Source of the DNA: Rhodeus uyekii
Lineage: Eukaryota; Chordata; Actinopteri; Cypriniformes; Acheilognathidae
Assembly (NCBI GenBank): GCA_037043235.1
Contig: JAWRVZ010000052.1
Span: 1,859,001 to 1,923,000, forward strand
Direction of reading: 5' to 3'
Length of the DNA: 64,000 bases
The position numbers and the translations under genes are program-made. The notes beneath the pieces are model-generated. The model was given only the letters and a program-made list of their open reading frames with translations. It was not told the DNA's origin and made no database searches. Positions 34,801 to 42,513 of this stretch are shown here, piece by piece; within the stretch, counting starts at the first letter, position 1, and the number at the start of each line of letters is the position of its first letter.

Positions 34801-36508
34801 GGAGGTCTGGTAGGTCTCGGAAGGCCAGCTCAGGCTCTGGCGGGTCGGGCCACGGCAGCTCAGGCTCTGGCGGGTCGGGCCACGGCAGCTCAGGCTCTGG
34901 CGGGTCGGGCCACGGCAGCTCAGGCTCAGGCGGGTCGGGCCACGGCAGCTCGGCCGCTCGGGAAGAACTCTGTTCAGTTTCGGCCGCTCGGGAAGAACTC
35001 TGTTCAGTTTCGGCCGCTCGGGAAGAACTCTGTTCAGTTTCGGCCGCTCGGGAAGAACTCTGTTCAGTTTCGGCCGCTCGGGAAGAACTCTGTTCAGTTT
35101 CGGCCGCTCGGGAAGAACTCTGTTCAGTTTCGGCCGCTCGGGAAGAACTCTGTTCAGTTTCGGCCGCTCGGGAAGAACTCTGTTCAGTTTCGGCCGCTCG
35201 GGAAGAACTCTGTTCAGTTTCGGCCGCTCGGGAAGAACTCTGTTCCTTCTTGGACTGGAGGATCGGCTCATTAGCTGTAGCATGCGGAGTTGGCTGTCTG
35301 GAGCGGGGAGAGAGCTCCTCCAGACATCGCGTCATGGCTTCCCGCCAGCCCAGTCCCGCGATGTCCGGGAGATCTTGACGATGGAATCTTGCCCCGATCC
35401 AGAACAGCGAGTCCAGCGACCGCTCATTGAGAGGAGCGACGGCGGCGAGCAAGCCGAACTCGAGCGCGAATTGGCGGAGATCCTTATTTCTCTCGGCGCT
35501 CGCGATAAAAAGGGAGTGGAAATCCATCAGGAAGTTTTTTGGGGTAACTAACCCGGTCGTTTGTTCTGTAACAAAGTAGCAGGCGTGCGATGCGGAGTCC
35601 AAACAGAAACACTTTAATAATAGAAATCAGGAAGCACACGGGGGTGCAAAAACACGGGAGAAATACATCCACACGTAGACACATGAAACTTTAACAAACG
35701 ACAATGACATGGGCTAACACAAGGGTATAAATACACTAGGAAATGATAAACAGGTGGTGAACTAAATGGGTAATCAAAACACGACAGCTACGGGAAGACA
35801 TGAGGGACAAAACAGGCGGATCAGGAGCAGACTGTGACAAAGAGATCCAATGTGTGATTTAAGTGTTAAATTTAAAAGTGTTAAATTTAAAACATTTGAG
35901 CAGTTTGTGTGTATAGGTCTATAAAGCAGTGAAGAAATGTGTACTATCACAATTACTGTTATTATGATACTACAAGGTTTTGCTTATGCAATTACACAAA
36001 TCATATAGTAACATTAATGAACTACATTACTTTAATTAGCAACTGGTTTAAAGTTAGTTACTTGTAATTATGCATAATTTGCTACTATCACTAAAGTAAG
36101 TACGTGCACCATGTGTAACTATGTCACCTTAAAATAAAAAATAAAAATGTAATGTATAGTGCAGGGTGTTCTTACTTTATTATCCTGAGGAAGATCTGCA
36201 CAGGCCAGGGAATTGCATCCCGTCACTCCTCGATAGACGTTTATCCTCTGGGCAATCAGGCCTGTTGGAGGGAAGAAACTCTGTTCCTGCATGTCTTCTA
36301 AGCCACACAGAGGTCCCATCTCCATCTTGGTGTGGATGAAGCTGTGAGGGTACTGCTCCTCTGGGCTATCCAGCTCCTGTCCATCTTCATACACATGCTT
36401 CAGAACCCGGCCGCTGTACGACGAGGCCAGCTTGAACCTCACCTTTTTGGGCTTGCCCTCATTAAAGGTGTCTGGGTGCCCATGGAGCTCCTCCATAGTC
36501 CTTCTCAT
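21853..36508 (-). CDS. grxcr2: grxcr2, glutaredoxin and cysteine-rich domain containing 2 (three exons)
   Basis: The gene is assembled from three minus-strand exons: 36508-36176, 26033-25824 and 22026-21853. All junctions are phase 0 with GT donors and AG acceptors. The product is 234 residues from the second in-frame ATG or 238 from the first, close to the roughly 250 of the mammalian protein. GRXCR2 localises to the base of hair-cell stereocilia, interacts with taperin, and is needed for hearing. Conserved landmarks are KPKKVRFKLASSYSGRVLK in exon 1, LDFGKIIIYTSNLKIVR in exon 2 and a four-CxxC zinc-binding tail in exon 3. Introns are 10.1 kb and 3.8 kb and hold several transposons. No coding lesion is seen. 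Confidence 0.9.
22259..22583 (+). mobile_element. Stand-alone copy of the 324-bp R element
   Basis: This 325-bp unit starts TCACGAGTTCA and ends TTAATAAAACA and is flanked by TAAT on both sides, a 4-bp target duplication. It matches the tandem units at 45390-45713 and 45718-52881. It contains TCTATATATACA about 100 bp before the terminal AATAAA, so it has a promoter-like box and a polyadenylation signal like a small LTR. The left end lacks the usual TG. The family name is unknown. It lies in grxcr2 intron 2. Confidence 0.75.
22991..23415 (-). mobile_element. Solo LTR, Gypsy-like
   Basis: The ends are TGTCACGG and CCGTGACA, and the flanks are a perfect 5-bp duplication, ATGAC (22986-22990 and 23416-23420). 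On the minus strand a TATTTAAT-type box is present. No internal region, so it is a solo LTR left by recombination. It sits in grxcr2 intron 2. Confidence 0.85.
23700..24045 (-). mobile_element. Solo LTR
   Basis: The segment runs from TGTTATGG to CTGTGACA, with a perfect 5-bp duplication CAGAT on both sides (23695-23699 and 24046-24050). The minus strand contains TGTATATAAGC, a good TATA box. It is in the same orientation as the surrounding grxcr2 intron 2. Confidence 0.85.
24880..25065 (+). repeat. Dispersed repeat shared with 56998-57197
   Basis: This segment is the near reverse complement of the insertion at 56998-57197, with shared phrases such as CACATCATCCAAGTGGATGC and TGCACACTGGTGGTGG. 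It ends with AAAAGCACTATATAAATGCA, a tail type seen in fish short retroelements. Between the two copies only a core of about 180 bp is shared. Confidence 0.6.
25824..26033 (-). CDS. grxcr2: grxcr2 exon 2
   Basis: This 210-bp exon encodes 70 residues. The acceptor is TTTGTTTTTACAG before GAA CCC and the donor is AAG|GTATCC. The opening EPVLDFGKIIIYTSNLKIVR is the glutaredoxin-like strand segment of the GRXCR family. The following 45 residues are unusually rich in Arg, Ser and Lys (for example GRETRSKGRHRTTRSK) and look disordered; this part diverges quickly between species. Phase 0 on both sides, so skipping would keep the frame. Confidence 0.85.
26750..27141 (+). mobile_element. Possible solo LTR or LTR-like repeat
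   Basis: The ends are TGTCATGG and GCTGTAACA, and the flanks GGGGG and GGAGG differ at one position. The internal phrase TTACTGTCACCTGAATACTA is shared with the patch at 1561-1880. No clear TATA or AATAAA is seen, so the assignment is tentative. Confidence 0.45.
27939..28205 (+). pseudogene. Gag-like remnant of LTR element A
   Basis: The frame from the ATG at 27939 encodes 88 residues. Its opening PLEIYVEDFIELSIWVSW resembles PLEEYVEEFLELAELVSW of element B, followed by a Leu-rich helix, and then diverges. It resembles the start of a retrotransposon Gag but is far shorter than a working Gag. It is followed in other frames by proline-rich sequence. Relative to element B it has clearly suffered indels. 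Confidence 0.5.
28862..28891 (+). repeat. Poly-G tract
   Basis: About 29 consecutive G follow TTTTTTAG inside element A. The equivalent place in element B (59217-59232) also has a G run, so the tract is a family feature. Confidence 0.9.
29270..29286 (+). other. Polypurine tract of element A
   Basis: The run GGGGAGGGGGGAGTAA abuts the TG of the 3' LTR, which is the position where plus-strand DNA synthesis is primed in LTR elements. The equivalent in element B ends at 59466. Confidence 0.75.
29576..29785 (+). repeat. About 205-bp segment shared with 59757-59960
   Basis: Directly after the LTR end of element A, the sequence starting GTTACGATATTTATTTTAAA is repeated almost without change after the same LTR end at 59757. 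It contains an exon-like piece ending AACACCGAAG|GTAAGT, a good splice donor. Beyond CGACCCTAA the two copies part. It may be a promoter/first-exon fragment carried with the element. Confidence 0.7.
29786..31587. other. Unassigned
   Basis: A partial LTR-like end (GACAAGACTGTGACA near 30040-30056, minus orientation) is present without a partner. The rest is AT-rich sequence with no gene. Confidence 0.35.
31588..31625 (+). mobile_element. Short retroelement tail remnant
   Basis: The phrase CCTTGTGTGTGCAAACATAC followed by TGGGCAATAAA matches the 3' end of the element at 19190-20215. It is a heavily 5'-truncated copy. Confidence 0.55.
31626..33069. other. Unassigned, with a dispersed repeat at 32160-32880
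   Basis: The start of the repeat (CCGACTTATAACCCGCAGAT) looks like a terminal region of a cyprinid DNA transposon. Its far end (about 32820-32880) is the reverse complement of 41095-41165 (shared phrase TTTGTATCAAGAATCAAAGG when read on one strand). No coding sequence was recognised. Confidence 0.45.
33070..33480 (+). mobile_element. Tc1-type transposase C-terminal remnant
   Basis: The plus strand encodes HVARVCRQFLDDEGTDAIDW followed by SPDPNPIENLL, the hallmark IDWP..SPDLNPIENLW block with the third catalytic residue (Glu) of Tc1-family transposases. Only this end survives, with an indel after it and about 150 bp of 3' sequence. Confidence 0.75.
33606..33878 (-). repeat. 3' LTR of element C
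   Basis: The LTR contains ATTAAA, a variant polyadenylation signal, and a TATTTATAC box on the minus strand. It differs from its partner at one position. Confidence 0.9.
33992..35527 (-). CDS. Gag-like protein with decapeptide and proline-rich repeats (element C)
   Basis: The frame runs 511 codons from the first ATG at 35527 (it is open further upstream into the LTR). The first 75 residues (DFHSLFIASAERNKDLRQF, then FWIGARF) look like the start of a retrotransposon Gag. Then come ten copies of a decapeptide EQSSSRAAET, four copies of ELPWPDPPEP, a run of LPDLRD-type units and a long Pro/Ser-rich tail. All repeat units are 30 bp or multiples of three, so the frame is kept. No zinc knuckle, protease or polymerase is present. 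Function would be particle formation with enzymes supplied in trans; this is inference. Confidence 0.65.
   Translation of the reverse strand: MDFHSLFIASAERNKDLRQFALEFGLLAAVAPLNERSLDSLFWIGARFHRQDLPDIAGLGWREAMTRCLEELSPRSRQPTPHATANEPILQSKKEQSSSRAAETEQSSSRAAETEQSSSRAAETEQSSSRAAETEQSSSRAAETEQSSSRAAETEQSSSRAAETEQSSSRAAETEQSSSRAAETEQSSSRAAELPWPDPPEPELPWPDPPEPELPWPDPPEPELPWPDPPEPELAFRDLPDLPDLRDLPDLRDLRDLPDLQDLRDLPDLQDLPEPPPAFQDLPEPPPAFQDLPKPEPPELPPSLPLPPPLPSLHPSPSLPVSRFPTLAPPNTVERSCVGGTPASWGTEVPPPTSVPLIPPRPVDASSAPPLLTPSAPATSLSLSSPAGSLVLPVSPCSVVAWPPPVASAGSSLPSVPPTSSVPPPPSQSSGLPLVLRRFVTPALPRPPEPAASLRDLGPSAPPWTDSGAWPLTPPAPPWSPPSAWPLIPPAPPWSPPSAWPLIPPAPPWTC
34951..35246. repeat. Ten-copy 30-bp minisatellite
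   Basis: Units start CGGCCGCTCGGGAAGAACTC and repeat every 30 bp at 34951, 34981 and so on to 35221 with no visible sequence differences until the last. It is preceded (about 34840-34950) by four copies of a different 30-bp unit (GGCTCTGGCGGGTCGGGCCA). Near identity shows recent expansion. Confidence 0.95.
35567..35839 (-). repeat. 5' LTR of element C
   Basis: The partner of 33606-33878; flanked on its outer side by the AAGAG duplication. Confidence 0.9.
36176..36508 (-). CDS. grxcr2: grxcr2 exon 1
   Basis: This exon encodes 111 residues from the ATG at 36508, or 107 from the ATG at 36496. The latter (MEELHGHPDTF) lines up better with the start of the mammalian protein. It contains the conserved basic segment KPKKVRFKLASSYSGRVLKH and EDGQELDSPEEQYPHSF. 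The exon ends ...QDNK with donor AAA|GTAAGA at 36176/36175. The upstream region (36509-36700) shows no obvious TATA box, and the transcription start is unknown. Confidence 0.9.
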
Positions 36509-38514
36509 GTGAAAATCCCAATGGTCTTGTAAAGAACAGGAGGAAGAGCTGTGAAGATAAGTATTGAGGAAAGACTGGGGCAGTCCAGCTGCTTTCCATA
36601 GTCATGATGAATAATTGAGCAAGGGATCTTGTGCACAACAGTAGAGCTGGAAATTGAGACCTAATGCTTTCATCAAATAATGATGGTTAAAGGAGAGAAG
36701 GCGGTGTGTCTCTAATTTGCATCACCAATAATGAACATAAATATGCATTTCATATGAAACCTCTACTATTACAAATATAGAATGTTGAATGATAAACTAA
36801 TGAGCATAAGAGACTTCTCTCAAAAAATCTATTTATTTTTCTGTTTGGGCATTCTATAGTGGTGCAGATATCCCTTAACCTTTTATAAGAAGACAGTAGA
36901 AGAAAAGAGCAGTACACACTAAGACTCGCAAACAAACCAGCAAAGTTACACAATTTTGACTGATATGGAATTTAAATTAGTTTACGTCACTGCAACAGAT
37001 TCCCACGCATATCTATATGGTATAATAATATTTGCATCTTTTATGGCCAGCTTGCAGTGTGTAAAACAGCAGAAATCCCTGAGATCAGCCAGGACTGAGC
37101 CATTTTACTGAGGCAGAATCTAACAAATGGCTGACATTAACCCTTGTGCATTCTAACATCCATCTTGCAATTATCTCCCTTGTTGACTGTTATTGCATTC
37201 TAACTGACTACTTAGATGGTTTGCCTCTTTTTCCTCACAACATTCATATCTGCTATTACTATGAAATCATTCAAGTGAGAAATTGTTTTGTGGGCCTCTC
37301 AGTAAAAGACTCATTGAAGATGTCAAGTCTCCAACTAGGCTGTACTAAATGATTATTAATCTGTATGCACGCTTATTTTCAGCTGTCACCAGAGAATGTA
37401 TTTTTCTGCAGGGTACCTCCACTGGGACTTGATTTTTCTGACTGCTTTAGATGTTGTCTTAATGATGCCTCTGAAGATATGTCATCAGTTCCTTATTTTC
37501 CAGATGGTCATAAAAGTGTGTGCCGCTGGGTAAAATATGTGATGGCATAACCTTTCATCTGAGGAAAAGAAGTTAATTATTTTCTATGCAAGCTAGTGTA
37601 TCTGATATCGATGGAGGGTCTTTAAAATGGGCTCAATTAATTTAGGATGTGACCTCTAAACAATCTATTTATCTACAATTTATTCATGAAAACTACAGTG
37701 GCCCCGATTATTTGAACATTGAAATCATACTGAAAATTTAGTACAGAAGTAACTACTCTTCTGAGCCATTTTGCAGTGATTCACTTTAATGCACATTTAT
37801 AGTAATAATATTATACAGTGAAGTTCACTAATCTCAAGTCACGGTTAACTCGCCAATACTATTATGTCGACATTTTTGAAGTGAAAACGCCAAACTCCCT
37901 ATTTTCTCAGTATTTTCTTGTGGGTTATGTTGATTCTGTTATGTTGCCGAATCCTAGTATCTTGAGCAAAAACGAGGGACATATACGTCACTTCACATGG
38001 TTATCTCGTGACTGAGAGTTCACTACGCATGCGCTGAGTTCGCGTTGCACGTGGATCGCGGTCAGTGTTGCCAACTAATATATCGCTATATTTAGCAAGT
38101 TTTCAGACCACTCTAGCACAAATTTTTTTAAAAAAGCGACTAGCTTAGACTAGACTAGCTAAGCCACTAGACTTTATCTGGAGTTATTGGAGACTTTTGG
38201 AGACTCTGAAGTGAAAGCAAATATCGTTTTTACTCTTCTCAAGGAGAAGCGAGAGCTGCCGCATCCCCACCCTAAAGCACTCACAGAGCAGAAGAAGTTC
38301 ACTCTTCCACATGCAAATGAATGTTCGGCAAGCAGCCGCTGGCTGATTACGCAATGTCAGTACGGGATGCCTTTGTTTAAAAAAATAATTAAATCACTGC
38401 ACAAACATAAATCGCTGCATTTGTTTGACTCACACAGCCTCAGCCACGTACTCTCGTCCACTGTGTGTGTGCGCCTGTCTATGACAAAAGCTAACTAGCT
38501 TCCTGCACTGCCTG
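36509..38514. other. grxcr2 upstream region, unassigned
   Basis: This is the 2 kb upstream of grxcr2. No second gene is recognised. From about 38065 there is a DNA-transposon-like start (GTGTTGCCAACTAATATATC) followed by phrases from the same type of element, lacking a recognisable transposase. Confidence 0.4.
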
Positions 38515-39450
38515 CTAACTTGCCGGCGCCCCCAGTGACTCTCGCCCTGCCGGCGCCCCCAGTGACTCTCGCCTAGCCGGCGCCCCCAGTGACTCTCGCC
38601 TTGCCGGCGCCCCCAGTGACTCTCGCCTTGCCGGCACCCCCAGTGACTCTAGCCCTGCCGGCGCTCCTTCCGTGTAAAGAATTCTCGCCTGATCTGCCCA
38701 AGCAGCCACTACCTAACCTACCTGAGCTGCCTGAGCAGCCACTGCCTGACCTGCCAGGCTTCCCAGAACCTCAGCCGGTCCTACCTGATCCACCTGTTCT
38801 GCCTGATCTCCTAGACCTACCGGCGCCACCTGACCCACTGGCCCTGCCTGAGCCTGCCTGGCTAACCCCCCTGGCGCCGCCAGACCCGCCGGCCCTACCT
38901 GAGCCTGCCTGGCTAACCCCCCCGGCGCCGTCTGAACCGCCGACCCTTCCTGAGCCTGCCTGGCTAACCCCCCCCGCCGCCGCCAGACCCTCAGGCGCTG
39001 CCTGAGCCTGCCTGGCTAACCCCTCCCGCTCCTCCATGGACTCTTTATTTTGAAAACGTTTTGTTGTTGTTCATGATGTTTGAGGACGGTTTATTTTGTG
39101 ATTATCACTTTCACTTGGTTTTGCCTTGGTTCTGGTTCTGCTTCCTTTCTAGTGTTCTGTCTGTCGAGTCCTGTTCTGTCCCCCGCCCACCCTCCACGCG
39201 CCTACCGGAAGGGGGGCGTTATGTAACACTGATTCCTGTCTGTCTGTGTCTCCCTTGTCACTTCTATGTCTGAAAGGTCATGGGTTCACTTCCTGTTTAC
39301 AATTCCTGTTCACTTCTAGATCCCTCCACACCTGTCTTGAATAATTTATCTCGTTAGTGTCTCCAGGTGTGTCTCATGTCTTCGTCTATTTATACCCACT
39401 TGTGTGCCTTGGTCTTTGTGAGTTGTTGTAACTGTGATATCTAGGTCAAG
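38515..39450 (+). mobile_element. Partial proline-rich LTR element D
   Basis: The fragment has 30-bp units (GGCGCCCCCAGTGACTCTCG) encoding LPAPPVTLA repeats, then LPEPAWLTPP repeats to about 39005. A polypurine tract GGAAGGGGGGCGTTA (about 39208-39220) stands directly before an LTR starting TGTAACACTG at 39222. The LTR has a TATTTATA box near 39388 and fades near 39450. The 5' LTR and Gag part are missing. It is the fourth member of the pol-less, proline-rich group in this window. Confidence 0.65.
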
Positions 39451-41199
39451 TGTATGGATGTATGTAATCAGCCCTGTGGAGTTGGGCATTTTCATCACTT
39501 TGATGAGGAAAGCTCGCCAATATATGTAAGTACAACTACTGTGATACAGTGGACACTGTCTTTGTCTATCATGCGGGACCGGGGTTCATGCCTTTTTCCA
39601 GCTCTGAGGGGATGGATTTTGTTAGCATCTAGACTGCGGATGAAGGTTGGCCAACTTCAATCTCCAGCTTTTGGGTGCAAAGGGATTTGGTGAGGGCCAA
39701 CGTGTTCTCCCTAGTGTCCCGAGGGAGCCAGGTTGCACTTGGCTCAGGTTGATTTCCAATTTGCTGCTCTTGAGCGGGTTGCACTGGGGAAATCGCCCCC
39801 TCTGAGGAGGGTTTTAGAGCTGTCACTCCAGCTGCCTCTTGCAGGAACCTGCAAGGCCTTGGAATGAATGTTCAAACTACACCACTATTAGGGTGAGGCA
39901 CTTGTGAGTGGCCTCATTCAACTTTTTGTCCCAATACAGGGGTAGAGCATGCGTAGCCGGTGCATGAGCGCACTGTGCTCGCTGTCGCTCCACCCTCACC
40001 TGGCAGTCTCCGAGGATACTGCCTTATCTACATGGTATACATTACGGTTTGAGTTTTCCTTATTAAAGATATGTTTGAGTTATAATATGCTTCTGAGCCT
40101 TCATCCATGCACCTCTACAACTGTGACAAAAGGTCATTTTTATTGCACAATTCTTTTCTTTTTTTTTGGCCTATATTACACATAGTTTGCTTTCTGATTT
40201 GCTTTTTTGCTTGTTTTCATTCATCCCCAAACGTTGGGAATCCTGCCAGAAATCAGAATGACAGTATTATTCTGTTTTACAGGCTGATGCATTACACATC
40301 ACAGGTGATTTGTTTTAAGCTGACATTTGTGCACTTACACCATCAAACAAACCAGAGACAGCCCCTAACTCCATGCTCTGCCTGCAGTGATGAAGAAGGG
40401 GAAGCAGCTGCAATACATGCAAAATATTCATGACTGTATCACAGTGTAAACAGAGATAGTACACTACTGTTTTGCACAGGTAATCATAAGGAAGTGTTTT
40501 GAGATCGTAAAAATAGTTTACTTTATTTCAGCTTGAATGATTCAAGTTAAATTAACATGTGCATTAATTAATCTTTTGATATTTCACATTGCTTGTATAA
40601 ACAAGCAATCTGTTAATACAAGTCATGGGAGTGTTATTAATATTAATTGTCTGATCTTGTATTTTAAAAATGACAAGGCTTAATATTTTAGCTCTAAAGA
40701 GTGAGTGGCAAGAGTGGAAATTAATCAGCAACAAATAATTTTGTCACTTTTTCATCTGGATCTTCATCTGGGATTTGTTATTTATTTTAGATTGAATTAA
40801 TTGTATCTCCCAGAATGCTCTGCTCAATATTAATTAATGTTTTAATTAATTACCAATAGTTCAATTCATCTGATGCAAAAACGAAATTACACAACGCAGA
40901 TTACATTGACATCGACAAAGACGTTGTTACTGACAGAAGCTTAGAAGCATTTGTTTTCAAGCAGACCGTTAAAGGCAAAACTCAAAGCGTTAGACTTTAA
41001 AGAAACCATAGTAACCGCGTGTGCAATACTATTCAGAACTGTGTAAGAGCGAAATGACTGTTATGAGCAAATGTGTTTATGTGACGGTTTATGCTGTGAG
41101 CGAAATTGTGTTTGCAATGTTGGAGAATAGGATTAAAGGTTTGTATCAAGAATCAAAGGTGTTTTTTATCGTATTCAGTAATACCTGAAAGGTGCGGCT
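39451..41199. other. Unassigned; short repeat at 41095-41165
   Basis: From 39470 to about 40020 there is moderately GC-rich sequence with no recognised protein. The segment at 41095-41165 is the inverted partner of 32820-32880. Nothing else is supported. Confidence 0.4.
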
Positions 41200-41511
41200 G
41201 ATTGTTTCAGACGGACCGTTTTGACTGCTGCACTGCTGCTGTTTCCTGTTTGCTCGAGTGGATTGCGTTTGTTTGTGTCGTATAAACTTGTTTTTGTTTT
41301 AGATTTTAAACTTGACGTTCGTTCATATTGCTAAATATAATACTAGATTATTTAATATATTGTAATCGTTAGCTTTAATCTAAGTAACGCTAAACGCGTT
41401 AGCATTGTGCTATCTTACTGTCCGTGCATACAGCGTTTTTCTCGCTCGCGCCTTTTTCCCGACTTCATCAAACAACTGGTCAACAAGTTGGATCAACACA
41501 CGCGGTGAGTC

Positions 41512-42381
41512 ATGTCATCTTCTCTCAAAATTGTCACTTGCACTGCCTGCTTCATGCATAGTCTGTCTGTCTCTGTCAGCTGTGAAGGCTTCACATGTCA
41601 TAAATGTAGGGACATAGTTAGGCTGACAGAGAAGATTTCAGAATTAGAGACACGCATCCAAACATTAATTGAGGATAGTAAGAATGCAAGGGCTTTAGAT
41701 ACTACTTTGGATGCGACTAGCTTAGCAAACCCTGTACATTGTTCGGTTCCGGCTGTAGAGCCCGTGCAGCAGGGCAACTGGGTGACTGTGAGACGGCATA
41801 ATCGAGGGTCAAAAAACCACTGTTCCATTCCGATCAGAACATCAAACAGGTTCTCCCCACTCAGTGACGCACCCACTGAGAAACCTGTTGAAAGTGCCCT
41901 AGTGATTGGCGATTCTATTACTCGGAATGTGAAAATAGAGACTCCAGCCACCATAGTCACATGTTTGCCGGGAGCCAGAGCGCCTGACGTCAAAGCAAAT
42001 TTAAAAGTGCTGGCTAAGGCTAATCGTAAATATTCTAAGATTGTTATTCACGTCGGCGCTAATGATGTCCGACTTCGTCAGTCGGAGATCACTAAAACTA
42101 ATATTAAAGAGGTGTGTGAACTCGCAAGTACGATGTCAGGCACCGTAATTTGCTCTGGCCCTCTTCCTATGCTCAGGAGTGATGAGATGCTTAGCAGATT
42201 ATCCTCACTCAATGGCTGGATGTCTAAGTGGTGCCCGCGGAATAACATAGGGTTCATAGACAATTGGAAAAGTTTTTGGGGCAGACCTGACCTGCTGAAA
42301 AGAGATGGTATTCATCCCACCTGGGATGGTGCCGCTCTTCTCTCTAGTAATTTGGCATATAGTCTTAGAGCTAAACCTTGA
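41512..42381 (+). CDS. L2 copy B ORF1: Cys-rich N-terminus, coiled coil, SGNH esterase-like domain
   Basis: The frame of 289 codons starts at a true ATG. Cys10, 13, 24, 29 and 32 form a zinc-binding-like cluster, and residues about 37-58 (VRLTEKISELETRIQTLIED) form a short coiled coil. The esterase domain shows GDS with Ser135, GAND (Gly182, Asn184), and DGIHP with Asp265 and His268, so the triad is complete. Such proteins are known in CR1/L2 elements, where they may bind RNA or membranes. The frame is intact while ORF2 is not, so this copy is probably defective as a whole. Confidence 0.85.
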   Translation: MSSSLKIVTCTACFMHSLSVSVSCEGFTCHKCRDIVRLTEKISELETRIQTLIEDSKNARALDTTLDATSLANPVHCSVPAVEPVQQGNWVTVRRHNRGSKNHCSIPIRTSNRFSPLSDAPTEKPVESALVIGDSITRNVKIETPATIVTCLPGARAPDVKANLKVLAKANRKYSKIVIHVGANDVRLRQSEITKTNIKEVCELASTMSGTVICSGPLPMLRSDEMLSRLSSLNGWMSKWCPRNNIGFIDNWKSFWGRPDLLKRDGIHPTWDGAALLSSNLAYSLRAKP

Positions 42382-42513
42382 CTAACTGGGGTCCAGGTCA
42401 GGAAGCAGACAAACTGGCTAAACCGACCGTCTGCTAGCTGTCTCACGTCACAGAGGTCAGATAAATTCCAACACATAGAGACTCTTTCACCTAGATATCA
42501 TCCTATAGAGATT

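Larger units (their letters stand above)
33606..35839 (-). mobile_element. Young non-autonomous LTR element C
   Basis: Two 273-bp LTRs (33606-33878 and 35567-35839) differ at one base (GGGAAAAAT versus GGGAGAAAT), and the flanks are a perfect 5-bp duplication AAGAG (33601-33605 and 35840-35844). Read on the minus strand the LTR is TGTCACAG...TTGTTACA. The polypurine tract lies at 33886-33900. The single long frame is Gag-like then proline-rich; no pol gene is present. The insertion is recent and lies in grxcr2 intron 1 in the gene's own orientation. Confidence 0.9.

Noticed and set aside
34951..35246. CRISPR or regulatory direct repeats
   Set aside because: Units are head-to-tail without spacers and encode an in-frame decapeptide repeat of the LTR element.
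34410..35378. Plus-strand frames of 322 and 265 codons
   Set aside because: They are Gly/Ser/Arg-rich mirror translations of the minus-strand repeat protein of element C.
36586..36591. CAGCTG E-box upstream of grxcr2 as an Atoh1 site
   Set aside because: Flanking bases fit the extended Atoh1 motif poorly, and single E-boxes occur by chance.
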